Positions 1 to 8,346 are shown, numbered from the stretch's first letter. The stretch is DNA of 37,095 bases from Comamonadaceae bacterium (GCA_947485165.1 CANKRG010000019.1:1-37095), one strand, 5' to 3'. Numbers and translations are program-made. Notes: generated by a model from the letters alone, not told the origin.

Positions 1-1
1 C

Positions 2-169
2 ATCATGAACACGTTGATGGCCGCTGCCAAGTCACGTGGCGACGCAGAAATCGTCCTGCACGCACAGTGCAGTGCTATAAATTTCTATTCAAAACAGGGG
101 TTTACCGAGCGTGGCTTGCCTTTTGATGAAGTAGGCGTGCTGCACATTGAGATGTTTAAGTTGCTTTAA
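2..169 (+). CDS. GNAT family N-acetyltransferase, C-terminal part
   Basis: The reading frame is open from the left edge to a TAA at 167-169 and gives 55 residues; the start lies outside the window. The piece holds the last part of a GNAT fold: an Asn-Phe-Tyr-x-Lys-x-Gly-Phe segment (the usual acetyl-CoA-side helix and FYxxxGF motif), followed by a Phe-Asp-Glu-x-Gly-Val-x-His-Ile-Glu-Met segment typical of the ElaA/YjcF-like branch. Such enzymes move an acetyl group from acetyl-CoA to an amine; the substrate cannot be read from this fragment. The 3' end overlaps the end of the opposing P-type ATPase remnant by about 14 nt. Confidence 0.7.
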   Translation: MMNTLMAAAKSRGDAEIVLHAQCSAINFYSKQGFTERGLPFDEVGVLHIEMFKLL

Positions 170-707
170 ATATCTTACAGCGTCGTACCAGAAGCACCGA
201 AACGTAACTGAGCAAGCCGCTGGCGACAGTCAAACCCAAAACGGTGGGACTCAGGGTGCAGGCGCTCTGTTCCTTGCAGATGCTGCCCGCCCAGTTCCAC
301 GATGGCCGGCTCCATCGGGTCGGTCGGGCGGCTTTCACTGGCCAGCATGGCGTATTCCAGTAGTTCGTGCAGCTCAGGCAGAACGGGTGACGGGGTTTTG
401 CTATCTGCGCTTGCCAGCCAAACATGCGCAATTTGGCCAAAGCCGTGCGGTTCATCGTCAGGGTGCCGGTTTTATCGGTACACAGCACCGTGGCGGAGCC
501 CAGGGTTTCAACCGTCGCGCTTTGCCGTGTCAACACCTGGTGTTTTGAAATCCGTCAGGCACCCATCGCCATGAAAAAGATCAGCCACACCGAACGCGGT
601 GGCTTGTGGGGAAGTTCGTTGGCCCCGTCCTGCGTCAATAGTCGCAATGCCTCGGCCTCGGTTAAACCAGTCGATGAAGCAGACGATTGGCCAAAAGATG
701 TGTCCAT
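156..707 (-). pseudogene. Remnant of a cation-transporting P-type ATPase
   Basis: Two pieces of one P-type ATPase survive on the minus strand. The first (about 707-555) encodes a cation-ATPase N-terminal domain, recognisable by Gly-Leu-Thr-Glu-Ala-Glu-Ala-x-x-Leu followed by Gly-Ala-Asn-Glu-Leu, and ends at a TGA at 555-557. The second (about 536-156) begins just before the phosphorylation motif DKTGTLTMN. Everything normally between them (actuator domain and the first four membrane helices, roughly 250-300 residues) is missing. In the second piece the frame slips after about 45 residues: another frame continues with a P-type-like stretch containing Arg-Pro-Thr-Asp-Pro-Met and a later Gly-Thr-Glu-x-Leu-His-Pro-Glu. 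The rest of the ATP-binding domain and nearly all C-terminal helices are gone. This is a dead gene with at least two deletions and one frameshift; ion specificity cannot be assigned. Confidence 0.75.
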
Positions 708-772
708 GAGGCCATTCTGCGTCACCTCAACACTGTCGGCATGACATTTTTCAACGATTCAGCTTTTAGCCG

Positions 773-1753
773 CTAAATATCCTCAAGCAAAGGGTAGGGC
801 AGTGGCAACAACGTAATATTTGCCCCGTTTGCGGCCCCCAAAGTCAGCTTCCCGCCCGCGCTTGCGGAGATCTGCATCGATACAATCGCCGAATAGCCGC
901 CATTGGGATCCGAACTTGGGTTTTTGGCTACTTGCACCACCGTTCCGCAGGGTTGTTCAGCATCCGAATCGTGAAAAATCTCTTGACTGACAAAGGGTTG
1001 CGTATCTGTAGCGTCAATTTGAACCACAAAAGCGCGTCGCTTCAAAGTACCGCGAAACTGGCTCCGCGCCACCACTTCTTGCCCCGGGTAACAGCCTTTT
1101 TTGAAGTTCACCCCGCCTACCGACTCGTAATTCAGCATTTGCGGCACAAACGCTTCAACGATGGGCGCTGTGATGGTGGCAATGCCGGCCTGCACTTCGC
1201 CCCAGTGCCACAGCTCTGTAGGTAGCGCATGACCTACAGGAGCAGCATCGCCCACAGGTGCGAGGCACAAGGCGCGGCTTTGCCCCAGTGCAGGGCGTAA
1301 AGCAATTAAAAATAAGGTGCCAAAAGTGGCGATAGCCGGCGTATTTATTGTCTGAGGTGCTATTGATAATAGAGTGTCGCCAGTCACCCCGTAGATGTTG
1401 AATTCAGCGGTTGCATCCGTCAACTTGGCTTTCGCCCGCATCACAAACATGCTCAAACGCTTCAAAGTGGGCGCCAAAATATCGTGGCTGCAAATCATCA
1501 AAATGTCATGTGTCGCTTGTGTGGCATCCAAAGGCGCACACTTGATGATGGTGAACGACGCCTGCATGCGCCCCTTGGCGGAGCAAAAAGCCGCCAAACG
1601 TGACTCAGTTATGCCTAAAAGCACCACATCGTTGGTCAGCTGGCCTTGCAGAAACGACGCGGCATCTGCACCCGTGACGCGAATCACGCCCAAATGTTCA
1701 AGTTTGGCGACGCCAGAAGGTAATAGTGTATTTTTCGAGTTTTCTAGCTGCAT
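773..1753 (-). CDS. ygfZ: YgfZ/GcvT-fold folate-binding protein, iron-sulfur protein maintenance factor
   Basis: This 326-residue protein belongs to the YgfZ branch of the GcvT fold. Family members bind folate and are needed for normal function of some iron-sulfur enzymes, including tRNA thiomethylation. The diagnostic motif Lys-Gly-Cys-Tyr-Pro-Gly-Gln-Glu is present at about residue 223, and the N-terminus has the Gly-Ala-Asp-Ala-x-x-Phe-Leu-Gln-Gly-Gln-x-Thr-Asn-Asp segment common to the family. No good Shine-Dalgarno is visible before the ATG at 1753, but there is no better start nearby. It is divergent from mltG with 78 nt between them. A copy of the dispersed repeat family A (1316-1372) lies inside the gene and encodes roughly residues 127-146, between conserved blocks, without disturbing the frame. 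Confidence 0.92.
   Translation of the reverse strand: MQLENSKNTLLPSGVAKLEHLGVIRVTGADAASFLQGQLTNDVVLLGITESRLAAFCSAKGRMQASFTIIKCAPLDATQATHDILMICSHDILAPTLKRLSMFVMRAKAKLTDATAEFNIYGVTGDTLLSIAPQTINTPAIATFGTLFLIALRPALGQSRALCLAPVGDAAPVGHALPTELWHWGEVQAGIATITAPIVEAFVPQMLNYESVGGVNFKKGCYPGQEVVARSQFRGTLKRRAFVVQIDATDTQPFVSQEIFHDSDAEQPCGTVVQVAKNPSSDPNGGYSAIVSMQISASAGGKLTLGAANGANITLLPLPYPLLEDI
1316..1372 (+). repeat. Dispersed palindromic repeat family A, copy 1 (inside ygfZ)
   Basis: The copy reads TGCCAAAAGTGGC, then GATAGCCGGCGTATTTATTG, a short spacer, then GTGCTATTGATAATAG. It has the family layout: a GCCAAA/TTGGC-like palindrome, a central TAGCCGGCGTATTT core and a terminal GCTATT/AATAG palindrome. 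Read in the direction of ygfZ it gives a peptide containing Asn-Thr-Pro-Ala-Ile-Ala-Thr-Phe-Gly-Thr, which parallels the peptide made by copy 9 in murI. Confidence 0.75.
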
Positions 1754-1831
1754 AGGTGAATTATCATCGTCATTCAGGTAAATTATTCAGCGTACAGTCA
1801 ATCCTGCTTATTAAATAAAGGTCAATGTTCC

Positions 1832-2842
1832 ATGTTCAAGAGATTGCTCACCCTCATCGCGCTGATAGGCCTGTTTGCCGCAGCTGGCGCGGGTGCGCTG
1901 GCGTGGTGGGTGCATCAGCCTTTGAGTTTGGCGTTTTCTACGGTTGAGTTCACCTTGGATAAGTCCAACACAGGAAAAACCGTCGCCCAGCAGGTCGTCG
2001 AAGCGGGTGTACAAACCCAGCCTAATTTGCTGCAGCTGTGGTTTCGCCTCTCAGGCGATGCCCGCAAAATCAAGGCTGGTAGTTACGAATTAGAAGCGGG
2101 TGTGACGCCGCGCAGCTTGCTGAAAAAATTGGTCAGTGGCGATCAGGCTTTCAAAACGGTGACCTTGGTGGAAGGTTGGACTTTTTCTCAGGTGCGTGAT
2201 GCACTCTCAAAAGCAGAGCACCTTAGGCAGGAAACACGTGGGTTATCGGCTGATTTAATCATGGAAAAGCTGGGTAAACCGGGCTTGAAACCCGAAGGCC
2301 GCTTTTTCCCAGATACCTACACCTACACCAAAGGCAGCAGCGACTTGGTCGTTTTAAAAAGCGCCCTGCAGGCCATGAACAAAAATTTGGTAGCCGCGTG
2401 GGAGATGCGCGCCAACGATTCCCCGCTGAAATCCATGGACGACGCGTTGACGCTGGCCAGCATCGTCGAAAAAGAAACCGGCAGCAAGGCTGACCGCGAC
2501 ATGGTGGGCAGTGTCTTTAACAACCGCCTGCGGATGGGCATGCCGCTACAAACCGACCCCACGGTCACCTACGGCGCAGGCCCGGCCAAAGGCAAAGACT
2601 ACGACGGCAACTGGCTGAGTGCCAAGGCAGACGACAACCCGTGGAACACCTACATGCGCACCGGCCTGCCGCTCACCCCCATTGCCATGCCCGGCAAAGC
2701 CGCGCTGTTAGCCGCTGTGCAGCCCAAGCCCAGCAGCGCCCTGTATTTTGTCGCCAAGGGTGATGGCACCGGTGCCAGCCAGTTCAGCGACACGCTGGAA
2801 GAGCACAATCGGGCGGTCAACAAGTACATTCGGGGTAAATAA
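1832..2842 (+). CDS. mltG: Endolytic murein transglycosylase MltG (YceG-like)
   Basis: This 336-residue inner-membrane protein cuts nascent glycan strands and so helps terminate peptidoglycan chains. The N-terminus holds one membrane anchor (about residues 4-25), followed by a LysM-like segment and the YceG catalytic domain. The catalytic glutamate lies in Ala-Ser-Ile-Val-Glu-Lys-Glu-Thr-Gly (about residue 215), followed by the conserved Val-Phe-x-Asn-Arg-Leu and Leu-Gln-Thr-Asp-Pro-Thr-Val-x-Tyr-Gly blocks. An AAAGG lies some 10 nt before the ATG. An ATG 7 nt upstream is out of frame. The stop is separated from the tmk start by one base, so the two are cotranscribed, as in many Proteobacteria. 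Confidence 0.95.
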   Translation: MFKRLLTLIALIGLFAAAGAGALAWWVHQPLSLAFSTVEFTLDKSNTGKTVAQQVVEAGVQTQPNLLQLWFRLSGDARKIKAGSYELEAGVTPRSLLKKLVSGDQAFKTVTLVEGWTFSQVRDALSKAEHLRQETRGLSADLIMEKLGKPGLKPEGRFFPDTYTYTKGSSDLVVLKSALQAMNKNLVAAWEMRANDSPLKSMDDALTLASIVEKETGSKADRDMVGSVFNNRLRMGMPLQTDPTVTYGAGPAKGKDYDGNWLSAKADDNPWNTYMRTGLPLTPIAMPGKAALLAAVQPKPSSALYFVAKGDGTGASQFSDTLEEHNRAVNKYIRGK

Positions 2843-2843
2843 G

Positions 2844-3539
2844 ATGACAAGCGTGAAAGAGGGACTTTTCATCAGCTTTGAGGGCATAGACGGCGCTGGA
2901 AAATCAACGCATATCGACGCCTTGGTCGCCGCATTTAAGACGCAATACGGCGATTCAAAAGTCGCTAAAAACGTGATCCAAACCCGCGAACCCGGCGGCA
3001 CGCCCTTGGCTGAAAAGTTGCGCCAGTTGATTTTGAACGACGCGATGGACGCGCTGACCGAATCGTTTCTGGTTTTTGCAGCCAGGCGTGACCATTTGAA
3101 TCTGGTGATTGAGCCGGCCTTGGCACGGGGGGACGTGGTCTTGAGCGACCGCTTCACCGACGCCACCTTTGCCTACCAAGGCGGTGGGCGTGGGTTTGAC
3201 CTCAAAACGCTATCAACTTTAGAGCAGTGGACGCAACAAATACGTTGGCTAGATGCCAATTTTACCGGTAAAAATGATGAGGAAACGATTCGCCAGCCTG
3301 ATTTGACCATCTGGTTTGATTTGCCGCCTGAAATCGCCGCCCAACGCCTCGCCGGTGCCCGCGTGCCCGATAAGTTCGAAGCCCAGCCGGTCGAATTCTT
3401 CCGCCAAGTTGCCGCTGGCTACCAAAAGCGCATGGACGACAGCCCATCCCGTTTCGCCAAAATCAATTCCAACCAGAGCCGTGAAGCGGTCTGGCGTGAC
3501 GTGCTGGCAGCGGTCAAATCTAGAGGGTTCCTGGCATGA
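2844..3539 (+). CDS. tmk: Thymidylate kinase (dTMP kinase)
   Basis: The 231-residue enzyme phosphorylates dTMP to dTDP. The P-loop [10 protein letters not shown] begins at about residue 14. It is followed by Thr-Arg-Glu-Pro-Gly-Gly-Thr and Ser-Asp-Arg-Phe-x-Asp-Ala-Thr-x-Ala-Tyr-Gln-Gly. The start at 2844 is chosen because it follows the mltG stop by one base and places the P-loop normally; the frame stays open 32 codons further upstream, but only inside mltG. The protein is longer than the common 205-215 residues. An extra stretch between Thr-Gln-Gln and Pro-Asp-Leu-Thr-Ile-Trp-Phe is contributed at least partly by a family A repeat (3210-3268). The stop overlaps the holB start as ATGA. Confidence 0.95.
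   Translation: MTSVKEGLFISFEGIDGAGKSTHIDALVAAFKTQYGDSKVAKNVIQTREPGGTPLAEKLRQLILNDAMDALTESFLVFAARRDHLNLVIEPALARGDVVLSDRFTDATFAYQGGGRGFDLKTLSTLEQWTQQIRWLDANFTGKNDEETIRQPDLTIWFDLPPEIAAQRLAGARVPDKFEAQPVEFFRQVAAGYQKRMDDSPSRFAKINSNQSREAVWRDVLAAVKSRGFLA
3210..3268 (-). repeat. Dispersed palindromic repeat family A, copy 2 (inside tmk)
   Basis: On the minus strand the copy reads AAAATTGGCATCTAGCC, AACGTATTT and then a GCTC...GATAGC terminal palindrome. It is diverged (AACG instead of GGCG in the core) but in register with the other copies. In tmk it encodes about residues 122-142, including Ile-Arg-Trp-Leu; copy 5 in addA gives Ile-Arg-Arg-Leu from the same frame. Part of it coincides with the region where this Tmk is longer than usual. 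Confidence 0.55.
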
Positions 3540-4582
3540 AAGCATCAGAAGCTGTCGCTGAAGAAACCGTTGTCGCCACCAAGCCCCCCGCGCCGTGGAT
3601 CGCCGCGCAAACCGACACCCTGCTCAAACAGCGCGGCCACGCTTGGCTGCTGCAGGGTCCGTCTGGTTTGGGGCAATACGAGCTGGCGTTGCAACTCGTC
3701 CGCGCTTGGCTGTGCGATGCGCCGACTGAGCACGGCGCCTGCAACACCTGCACCAGCTGCCACGCCATCGACGTGCGCAGCCACACCGACTTCTGTATTT
3801 TGATGCCAGAAACGGTGATGTTGGAGCTGGGCTGGCCATTGTCTGAGAAGGCGCAGGCCGATATCGACGACAAAAAACGCAAACCCAGCAAAGAAATCCG
3901 CATCGACGCCATGCGCGACGCGGTCGAGTTCGCCCAGCGCACCGCAGGTCGGGGTCGCGGCAAAGCCATGTTGGTCTACCCAGCAGAGCGTATGAACCAC
4001 ATAACAGCCAACGCGCTGCTGAAAACACTGGAAGAGCCACCGGGCGACCTGAAATTCGTCCTCGCCAGCGAAGCCGCTCATCAGCTTTTACCGACTATTC
4101 GCAGCCGCTGTTTGACCCATACGATGACTTGGCCACAAGACGCAGAATCTTTAAGTTGGATGGCACAGCAGGGCATAAAAAAAGCCGATGCCGAGCCCTT
4201 GTTACGCGCCGCCGGTGGCCGCCCCGCCGATGCGCTGAACTTCGCCAATTCCGGCCGCAATCCGTCAGATTGGCAAGCCTTCCCCAAAGCCATGGCCAAG
4301 GGTGACGTAGCCTTGGTCTCCAACTGGCTCCCGGCCGACCTGCTTGACGCCCAGCAAAAGCTCTGCCACGACCTGATGGCGGCCAAATCCGGCGCAGAAC
4401 CGCGTTTCTTTAAATCAGCAGACCTTCCCGCAATGGCAAATCTGCCTACTTATTCGGCCTTGGCTGGTTGGCACAAAACCCTGTCAGCCACCGCCAGAAC
4501 GGTAGAACACCCGTTCAATGCTGGTTTGATGCTGGAAGCGCTGGTGAGCGGCGCGCAGCAGGTGATGACGGCGAAAAGTTAA
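3536..4582 (+). CDS. holB: DNA polymerase III delta-prime subunit
   Basis: The 348-residue protein is the delta-prime clamp-loader subunit. Its nucleotide site is degenerate, as usual in this subunit: Gly-Pro-Ser-Gly-Leu-Gly-Gln-Tyr replaces the canonical P-loop lysine. Next come four cysteines of the zinc module (CDAP, then CNTCTSC). A Glu-Arg-Met-Asn-x-x-x-Ala-Asn-Ala-Leu-Leu-Lys-Thr-Leu-Glu-Glu-Pro block and the Ser-Arg-Cys motif at Ile-Arg-Ser-Arg-Cys are also present. Its ATG overlaps the tmk stop. A pilZ gene often follows holB in related bacteria, but here a 104-nt gap containing a family A repeat leads straight to tatD. Confidence 0.93.
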   Translation: MKASEAVAEETVVATKPPAPWIAAQTDTLLKQRGHAWLLQGPSGLGQYELALQLVRAWLCDAPTEHGACNTCTSCHAIDVRSHTDFCILMPETVMLELGWPLSEKAQADIDDKKRKPSKEIRIDAMRDAVEFAQRTAGRGRGKAMLVYPAERMNHITANALLKTLEEPPGDLKFVLASEAAHQLLPTIRSRCLTHTMTWPQDAESLSWMAQQGIKKADAEPLLRAAGGRPADALNFANSGRNPSDWQAFPKAMAKGDVALVSNWLPADLLDAQQKLCHDLMAAKSGAEPRFFKSADLPAMANLPTYSALAGWHKTLSATARTVEHPFNAGLMLEALVSGAQQVMTAKS

Positions 4583-4597
4583 CGCAAAACACGATAA

Positions 4598-4650
4598 ATA
4601 ATAGTGCTATTAAAGCAATAAATACGCTGGCTATAGCCATATATAGCCTC
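4598..4650 (-). repeat. Dispersed palindromic repeat family A, copy 3 (holB-tatD gap)
   Basis: On the minus strand it reads ATATGGCTATAGCC, AGCGTATTTATTG, then AATAGCACTATTAT. It is the only one of the ten copies that lies entirely between genes, and fills about half of the 104-nt holB-tatD spacer. The terminal palindromes could form small hairpins in the mRNA between the two genes. Confidence 0.7.
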
Positions 4651-4686
4651 TAAATAAACGATTTTCCCTAAATATACCCGACTCCC

Positions 4687-5511
4687 ATGTTCACCGACTC
4701 CCATTGCCACCTCGTCTTTCCTGAGCTGATCTCCCAGCTGCCGCAAATCCGCACCGCGATGGCGGAGGCGCAGGTGACGCGGGCTTTGTGCATTTGTACG
4801 ACGATGGAGGAGTTTGAGTCGGTGCACAACTTGGCGACGAGTTATGACAACTTCTGGGCGACGGTGGGGGTGCATCCGGACAATGAGGCGAGTGACGAGC
4901 CGGGTAAGGAGTTGAGAGAGCCGACGTTAGACGACCTGGTGCAACGCGCTGGCTTGCCGCGTGTGGTGGCGATTGGTGAGACGGGCTTGGACTATTTCCG
5001 ACTCGGCGACCGTACCGTGGCCGACATGGCATGGCAGCGTGAGCGTTTTCGCACCCATATCCGCGCGGCGCAGGCGGTGAAGAAGCCGCTGGTGATCCAT
5101 ACCCGCGCGTCGTCTGCGGATACGATTGCGATTTTGCACGAAGAGGGCGAAACTGAGGGAAACTTGGGCGCAAAATCTGCGGGCGGCGTGTTTCATTGCT
5201 TCACCGAGACGGCAGAAGTCGCCCGTGCAGCGCTGGATTTGGGGTTTTACATCTCGTTTTCAGGTATTTTGACCTTCAAATCCGCGCAAGACCTGCGCGA
5301 CGTCGCGGCTTTTGTGCCTATGGATAGAATTTTGATTGAAACCGACAGCCCGTACTTGGCTCCCATGCCGTACCGTGGCAAGACGAACAACCCGTCCTAC
5401 GTGCCGTGGGTGGCGAAAAAGATTGCTGAAATTAAGGGCTTAGATGTCGAAGAAGTGGGGCGCGTGACCAGTCGCAATTTTGACAATTTGTTTCAGGGTG
5501 TTGTGTCATGA
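4687..5511 (+). CDS. tatD: TatD family metal-dependent hydrolase (DNase)
   Basis: The 274-residue protein is a TatD-type TIM-barrel hydrolase; characterised members are 3'-5' exonucleases with a two-metal site. The metal ligands are visible in order: His6-x-His8, the glutamate in Gly-Glu-Thr-Gly-Leu-Asp-Tyr, His in Val-Ile-His-Thr-Arg, His in Phe-His-Cys-Phe-Thr, and Asp in Glu-Thr-Asp-Ser-Pro-Tyr-Leu. It is the usual partner downstream of holB. The stop overlaps the start of the ankyrin gene as ATGA. It could equally be the YcfH branch of the family, which has this same gene order. Confidence 0.92.
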   Translation: MFTDSHCHLVFPELISQLPQIRTAMAEAQVTRALCICTTMEEFESVHNLATSYDNFWATVGVHPDNEASDEPGKELREPTLDDLVQRAGLPRVVAIGETGLDYFRLGDRTVADMAWQRERFRTHIRAAQAVKKPLVIHTRASSADTIAILHEEGETEGNLGAKSAGGVFHCFTETAEVARAALDLGFYISFSGILTFKSAQDLRDVAAFVPMDRILIETDSPYLAPMPYRGKTNNPSYVPWVAKKIAEIKGLDVEEVGRVTSRNFDNLFQGVVS

Positions 5512-6377
5512 TGCGAGCTATGAATGCTTTGAGAAAACTATCGAATGCCCTCATCTCGTCATTCCCGCTAAGGCGGGAATCCACGCGTACCACCCTAGAT
5601 TCCCGCCTTCGCGGGAGTGACGGATCGTTTGGTTATTTTCGTTTAAAAACAAGGACTTGCAGATTTCTTGCTGCGCTCATGTTTCCTTTAATAGCCATAT
5701 CAGCACCCATTGACGATTTCTTCACTGCTATCAAAAACGACAACGACGGCGCTTTGGTCACTGTGCTGTTTCGCGGCTTTGATGCTAATACGTTAGATAG
5801 CGAAGGCCGCCACGGTTTGCATATCGCGCTGATGGAAGGCTCGCTCAAAGTGGCTAAAACACTGCTTGATTTGTCGGGTACCAAGGTGGATACCCGCAGC
5901 AAAAACGACGAAACCCCGCTGATGATGGCCGCTTTGAAAGGCAATACCGTGTTTGCCAAACGCCTGATCGCGCGTGGCGCCGACGTCTACAAAACCGGCT
6001 GGACGCCGCTGCACTACGCCGCCACGGGCGGGCATGTGGAGATGATCAAGCTGCTGTTGGAAAACCACGCCTATATCGATACCGAATCGCCCAACAAAAC
6101 CACGCCTTTGATGATGGCGGCGCAATACGGCACGGCTCGTGCTGTGAAACTGCTGATTGATGAAGGTGCAGACATCGCTTTGAAAAATGATGTCGGGATG
6201 ACTGCTTTGGACTTTTCACGATTGGGCGAAAGCCGCGCTAGTTTTGATGTTCTCACTGCTGCGCTGAAGGAGGCTTCAAAGCCAGAACCTGTAGCTCAGC
6301 AGCCTGCACCGGCTGCTGTACCCGTTGCACCGGCTGTGCCAGCCGGTAATCAACCTTTTAAAACACGCTCTGATTAA
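5508..6377 (+). CDS. Ankyrin-repeat protein, probably exported, with a repeat inserted in its N-terminus
   Basis: The 289-residue protein has about five ankyrin repeats (roughly residues 75-245), seen as repeated Thr-Pro-Leu-x-x-Ala-Ala-x-x-Gly and Leu-Leu/Ile-x-x-Gly-Ala-Asp units. A Pro/Ala/Val-rich tail follows. Around residues 45-62 lies a basic stretch, then a hydrophobic run ending Ile-Ser-Ala-Pro, which looks like a signal peptide. The first 16 residues (several Met, Arg, Lys) look like its displaced start. Between them sits a 67-bp dRS3-like palindrome (5557-5623) translated in frame. No in-frame ATG, GTG or TTG occurs between the palindrome and the hydrophobic run, so translation must start upstream, at 5508, 5511 or 5520. 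Function is unknown; ankyrin repeats normally bind protein partners. Confidence 0.8.
   Translation: MMRAMNALRKLSNALISSFPLRRESTRTTLDSRLRGSDGSFGYFRLKTRTCRFLAALMFPLIAISAPIDDFFTAIKNDNDGALVTVLFRGFDANTLDSEGRHGLHIALMEGSLKVAKTLLDLSGTKVDTRSKNDETPLMMAALKGNTVFAKRLIARGADVYKTGWTPLHYAATGGHVEMIKLLLENHAYIDTESPNKTTPLMMAAQYGTARAVKLLIDEGADIALKNDVGMTALDFSRLGESRASFDVLTAALKEASKPEPVAQQPAPAAVPVAPAVPAGNQPFKTRSD
5557..5623 (+). repeat. dRS3-like palindromic repeat family B, copy 1 (in ankyrin gene)
   Basis: Each end is a hairpin: CGTCATTCCCGC-taag-GCGGGAAT on the left and GATTCCCGC-ctt-CGCGGGAGTGACG on the right. The two ends also pair with each other, so the whole 67 bp is a nested palindrome. It resembles the ATTCCC/GGGAAT repeats known from Neisseria (dRS3) and many other Proteobacteria. 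It is translated in the same frame as the copy in addB: both give Ser-Phe-Pro...Glu-Ser-Thr...Asp-Ser-Arg-Leu. Confidence 0.85.
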
Positions 6378-6386
6378 CTGGCCGCC

Positions 6387-6422
6387 GAATTGATCGGTGA
6401 ATTAATCGACGAATTAACCGCC
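6387..6422. repeat. 12-bp imperfect tandem repeat, three units, at the 3' end of rho
   Basis: Three adjacent 12-mers are related: GAATTGATCGGT, GAATTAATCGAC and GAATTAACCGCC. The last one contains the rho stop codon (minus strand) and its final two codons. The array fills most of the 36-nt gap between the convergent ankyrin gene and rho. Confidence 0.7.
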
Positions 6423-7688
6423 GCGACGCATCATCTCAAAAAACTCGCCATTGTTCTTGGTCGCCTTCATTTGTTTGAGCACCATTTCCATGGATTCGAT
6501 CTCGTCCATGTTATACATGAACTGACGCAGGATACGGGTTTTCTGCAGGATTTCGGGGGCGAGCAACAGCTCTTCGCGACGGGTGCCGCTGCGGTTGAGT
6601 TGGATACTTGGGAACACACGTTTTTCGTACAAACGGCGGTCCAGATGAATTTCACAGTTGCCAGTGCCTTTGAATTCTTCAAAAATAACCTCGTCCATGC
6701 GGCTGCCGGTGTCGATCAAGGCGGTAGCGATGATGGTTAACGAGCCGCCTTCTTCGACGTTACGGGCGGCACCCAAGAAGCGCTTTGGCCGTTGCAGCGC
6801 GTTGGAGTCTACGCCGCCAGTCAGCACTTTGCCAGAACTAGGCACGACGTTGTTGTAGGCGCGGGCCAGGCGGGTGATGGAGTCCAGCAAAATCACCACG
6901 TCTTTTTTCAGTTCCACCAGGCGCTTGGCACGCTCGATCACCATTTCGGCGACGTGCACGTGGCGGGCGGCGGGCTCGTCGAAGGTGGAGGCAATGACTT
7001 CGCCTTTGACGGTGCGCTGCATCTCGGTCACCTCTTCTGGCCGCTCGTCGATGAGCAAGACCATCAAGTAGCTGTCGGGGTAGTTGGCCGAAATGGCGTG
7101 GGCGATGTGCTGCATCATCACGGTTTTACCGCTTTTGGGCTGGGCTACGATCAGGGCGCGCTGGCCTTTGCCGATGGGCGCGATGATGTCGATGATGCGG
7201 CTGGTGATGTTTTCGTTGTTCTTTTCGTCACCCTTGACTTCACGTTCCAGCTTCATCTGCACGTTGGGGAAGAGCGGCGTCAAGTTCTCAAACATGACCT
7301 TGTGTTTGTTCTCATCGGCACCGCCGCCGTTGACCTTGTCCAGCTTGTTCAGCGCAAAGTAGCGTTCGCCGTCTTTCGGGGTGCGGACTTCGCCTTCGAT
7401 CATGTCGCCGGTGTGCAGGTTGAAGCGGCGCACCTGACTCGGGCTGATGTAGATGTCGTCCGTCGATGCGGTGTAGCTGGTGTCTGGGCTGCGTAAAAAG
7501 CCAAAACCGTCGGGCAGAATTTCCAACACACCATCGGCAAAGACCTGTTCGCCAGCGCGGGCGCGCTTTTTAATGATGGCAAACATCAGCTCCTGCTTGC
7601 GCATGCGGCCCGTGTTTTCAATTTCAAGCTCTTCGGCTTGTTTGAGCACTTCGGAGACGTGGAGGGCTTTGAGTTCGTTTAAATGCAT
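6414..7688 (-). CDS. rho: Transcription termination factor Rho
   Basis: The 424-residue protein is the hexameric RNA-dependent ATPase that ends transcription at Rho-dependent sites. The N-terminal helical domain is followed by the cold-shock-like RNA-binding domain, with Asp-Gly-Phe-Gly-Phe-Leu-Arg at about residue 61. The Walker A is Gln-Pro-Lys-Ser-Gly-Lys-Thr (about 180-190), and the [10 protein letters not shown] block and a Q-loop region follow. Length matches E. coli Rho. The ATG at 7686-7688 has no clear Shine-Dalgarno. Rho lies downstream of trxA on the same strand, as in E. coli; the 325-nt gap between them holds a palindromic repeat. The C-terminus ends Met-Arg-Arg-Gly-Gly, its last codons being part of a small tandem repeat. 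Confidence 0.97.
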   Translation of the reverse strand: MHLNELKALHVSEVLKQAEELEIENTGRMRKQELMFAIIKKRARAGEQVFADGVLEILPDGFGFLRSPDTSYTASTDDIYISPSQVRRFNLHTGDMIEGEVRTPKDGERYFALNKLDKVNGGGADENKHKVMFENLTPLFPNVQMKLEREVKGDEKNNENITSRIIDIIAPIGKGQRALIVAQPKSGKTVMMQHIAHAISANYPDSYLMVLLIDERPEEVTEMQRTVKGEVIASTFDEPAARHVHVAEMVIERAKRLVELKKDVVILLDSITRLARAYNNVVPSSGKVLTGGVDSNALQRPKRFLGAARNVEEGGSLTIIATALIDTGSRMDEVIFEEFKGTGNCEIHLDRRLYEKRVFPSIQLNRSGTRREELLLAPEILQKTRILRQFMYNMDEIESMEMVLKQMKATKNNGEFFEMMRRGG

Positions 7689-7894
7689 GTGAAATTTATG
7701 AGTATTGTCCCAATACGGGCGATAGAAAAAACAGAATTTGGGGATGGGTGCTGAGGGCTTCGATAGGAGCAGCTCAGAAAATTAACTTGGAAACTTAGAT
7801 TGGTTCAAAGTGCCGTTTTGGAAACCTTAATTTCTACGGCTAAAACTTGTTATGGACGAATTATGACAGATTTTTAGCCTAAAACCGTTTCAGA
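7689..7894. other. Upstream region of rho, no gene seen
   Basis: These 206 bases precede rho on the minus strand. No coding sequence or convincing promoter was recognised. A perfect small palindrome TTTTAG-C-CTAAAA is at about 7872-7884, and GGCTAAAA recurs near 7837. Long rho leaders with autoregulatory termination are known in other bacteria, but nothing here proves it. Confidence 0.4.
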
Positions 7895-7897
7895 TTT

Positions 7898-8010
7898 GTT
7901 CCCCTTCCTTGGAAGGGATGGCAAAAACGACGAGGCGAAGCGACGGGGTAGTTTGTTCGCCTGCAGCTACCCTGCCCGTTGGGCACCCCTTCAAATTGAA
8001 GGGGAATTTG
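7898..8010. repeat. MITE-like nested palindrome between trxA and rho (family E)
   Basis: The left end TTCCCCTTCCTTGGAAGGG and the right end CCCCTTCAAATTGAAGGGGAA are each hairpins and also inverted copies of each other. An inner pair (ACGGGGTAG at about 7943 and CTACCCTGCCCGT at about 7967) extends the dyad. The whole is about 113 bp with no coding potential, the shape of a small non-autonomous palindromic element. Its right hairpin starts three bases after the trxA stop (in trxA's direction). It could act as a trxA terminator or mRNA 3' stabiliser, although no T-run follows. Confidence 0.65.
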
Positions 8011-8013
8011 GAT

Positions 8014-8346
8014 TTACGCCATCTGCTGGTCAATAAACGCGGTCAATTGCGATTTGCTCAATGCGCCCACTTTGGTTGCAGCCAATTGGCCGTCTTTGAA
8101 CAACATCAGTGTCGGAATGCCACGAATGCCAAATTTCGCTGGAATGTCGCGGTTTTCGTCCACATTCATTTTGGCGATTTGCAGCTTGTCGCCGTAGGCG
8201 GCAGCCACTTCGTCCAAAATCGGAGCAATCATTTTGCAAGGACCGCACCATTCAGCCCAGTAATCCACCAGCACTGGTGTTTTAGAACCGAGCACTTCGG
8301 CTTCAAAAGTTGCGTCAGTAACGTGTTTGATGAGGTCGCTGGCCAT
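8014..8346 (-). CDS. trxA: Thioredoxin 1
   Basis: The 110-residue cytoplasmic protein reduces protein disulfides. The active site Trp-Cys-Gly-Pro-Cys-Lys has Cys34 and Cys37; the buried Asp28 and the cis-proline loop Gly-Ile-Pro-Thr are in place. Length is normal for the family. Revcomp of the region before the ATG shows an AAAGGAT Shine-Dalgarno. It is divergent from addB and upstream of rho on the same strand. Confidence 0.97.
   Translation of the reverse strand: MASDLIKHVTDATFEAEVLGSKTPVLVDYWAEWCGPCKMIAPILDEVAAAYGDKLQIAKMNVDENRDIPAKFGIRGIPTLMLFKDGQLAATKVGALSKSQLTAFIDQQMA

Noticed and set aside
147-744. Forward-strand open frames across the P-type ATPase remnant
   Set aside because: The reverse strand shows recognisable ATPase motifs in two frames; the forward frames match nothing I know and lack start signals.
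3545-4081. A 178-codon open frame opposite holB
   Set aside because: Shadow of holB; low-complexity composition and no start signal.
6792-7496. A 234-codon open frame opposite rho
   Set aside because: It is antisense to the well-conserved rho gene, is rich in His, Val and Gly as expected for a shadow frame, and has no ribosome binding site.
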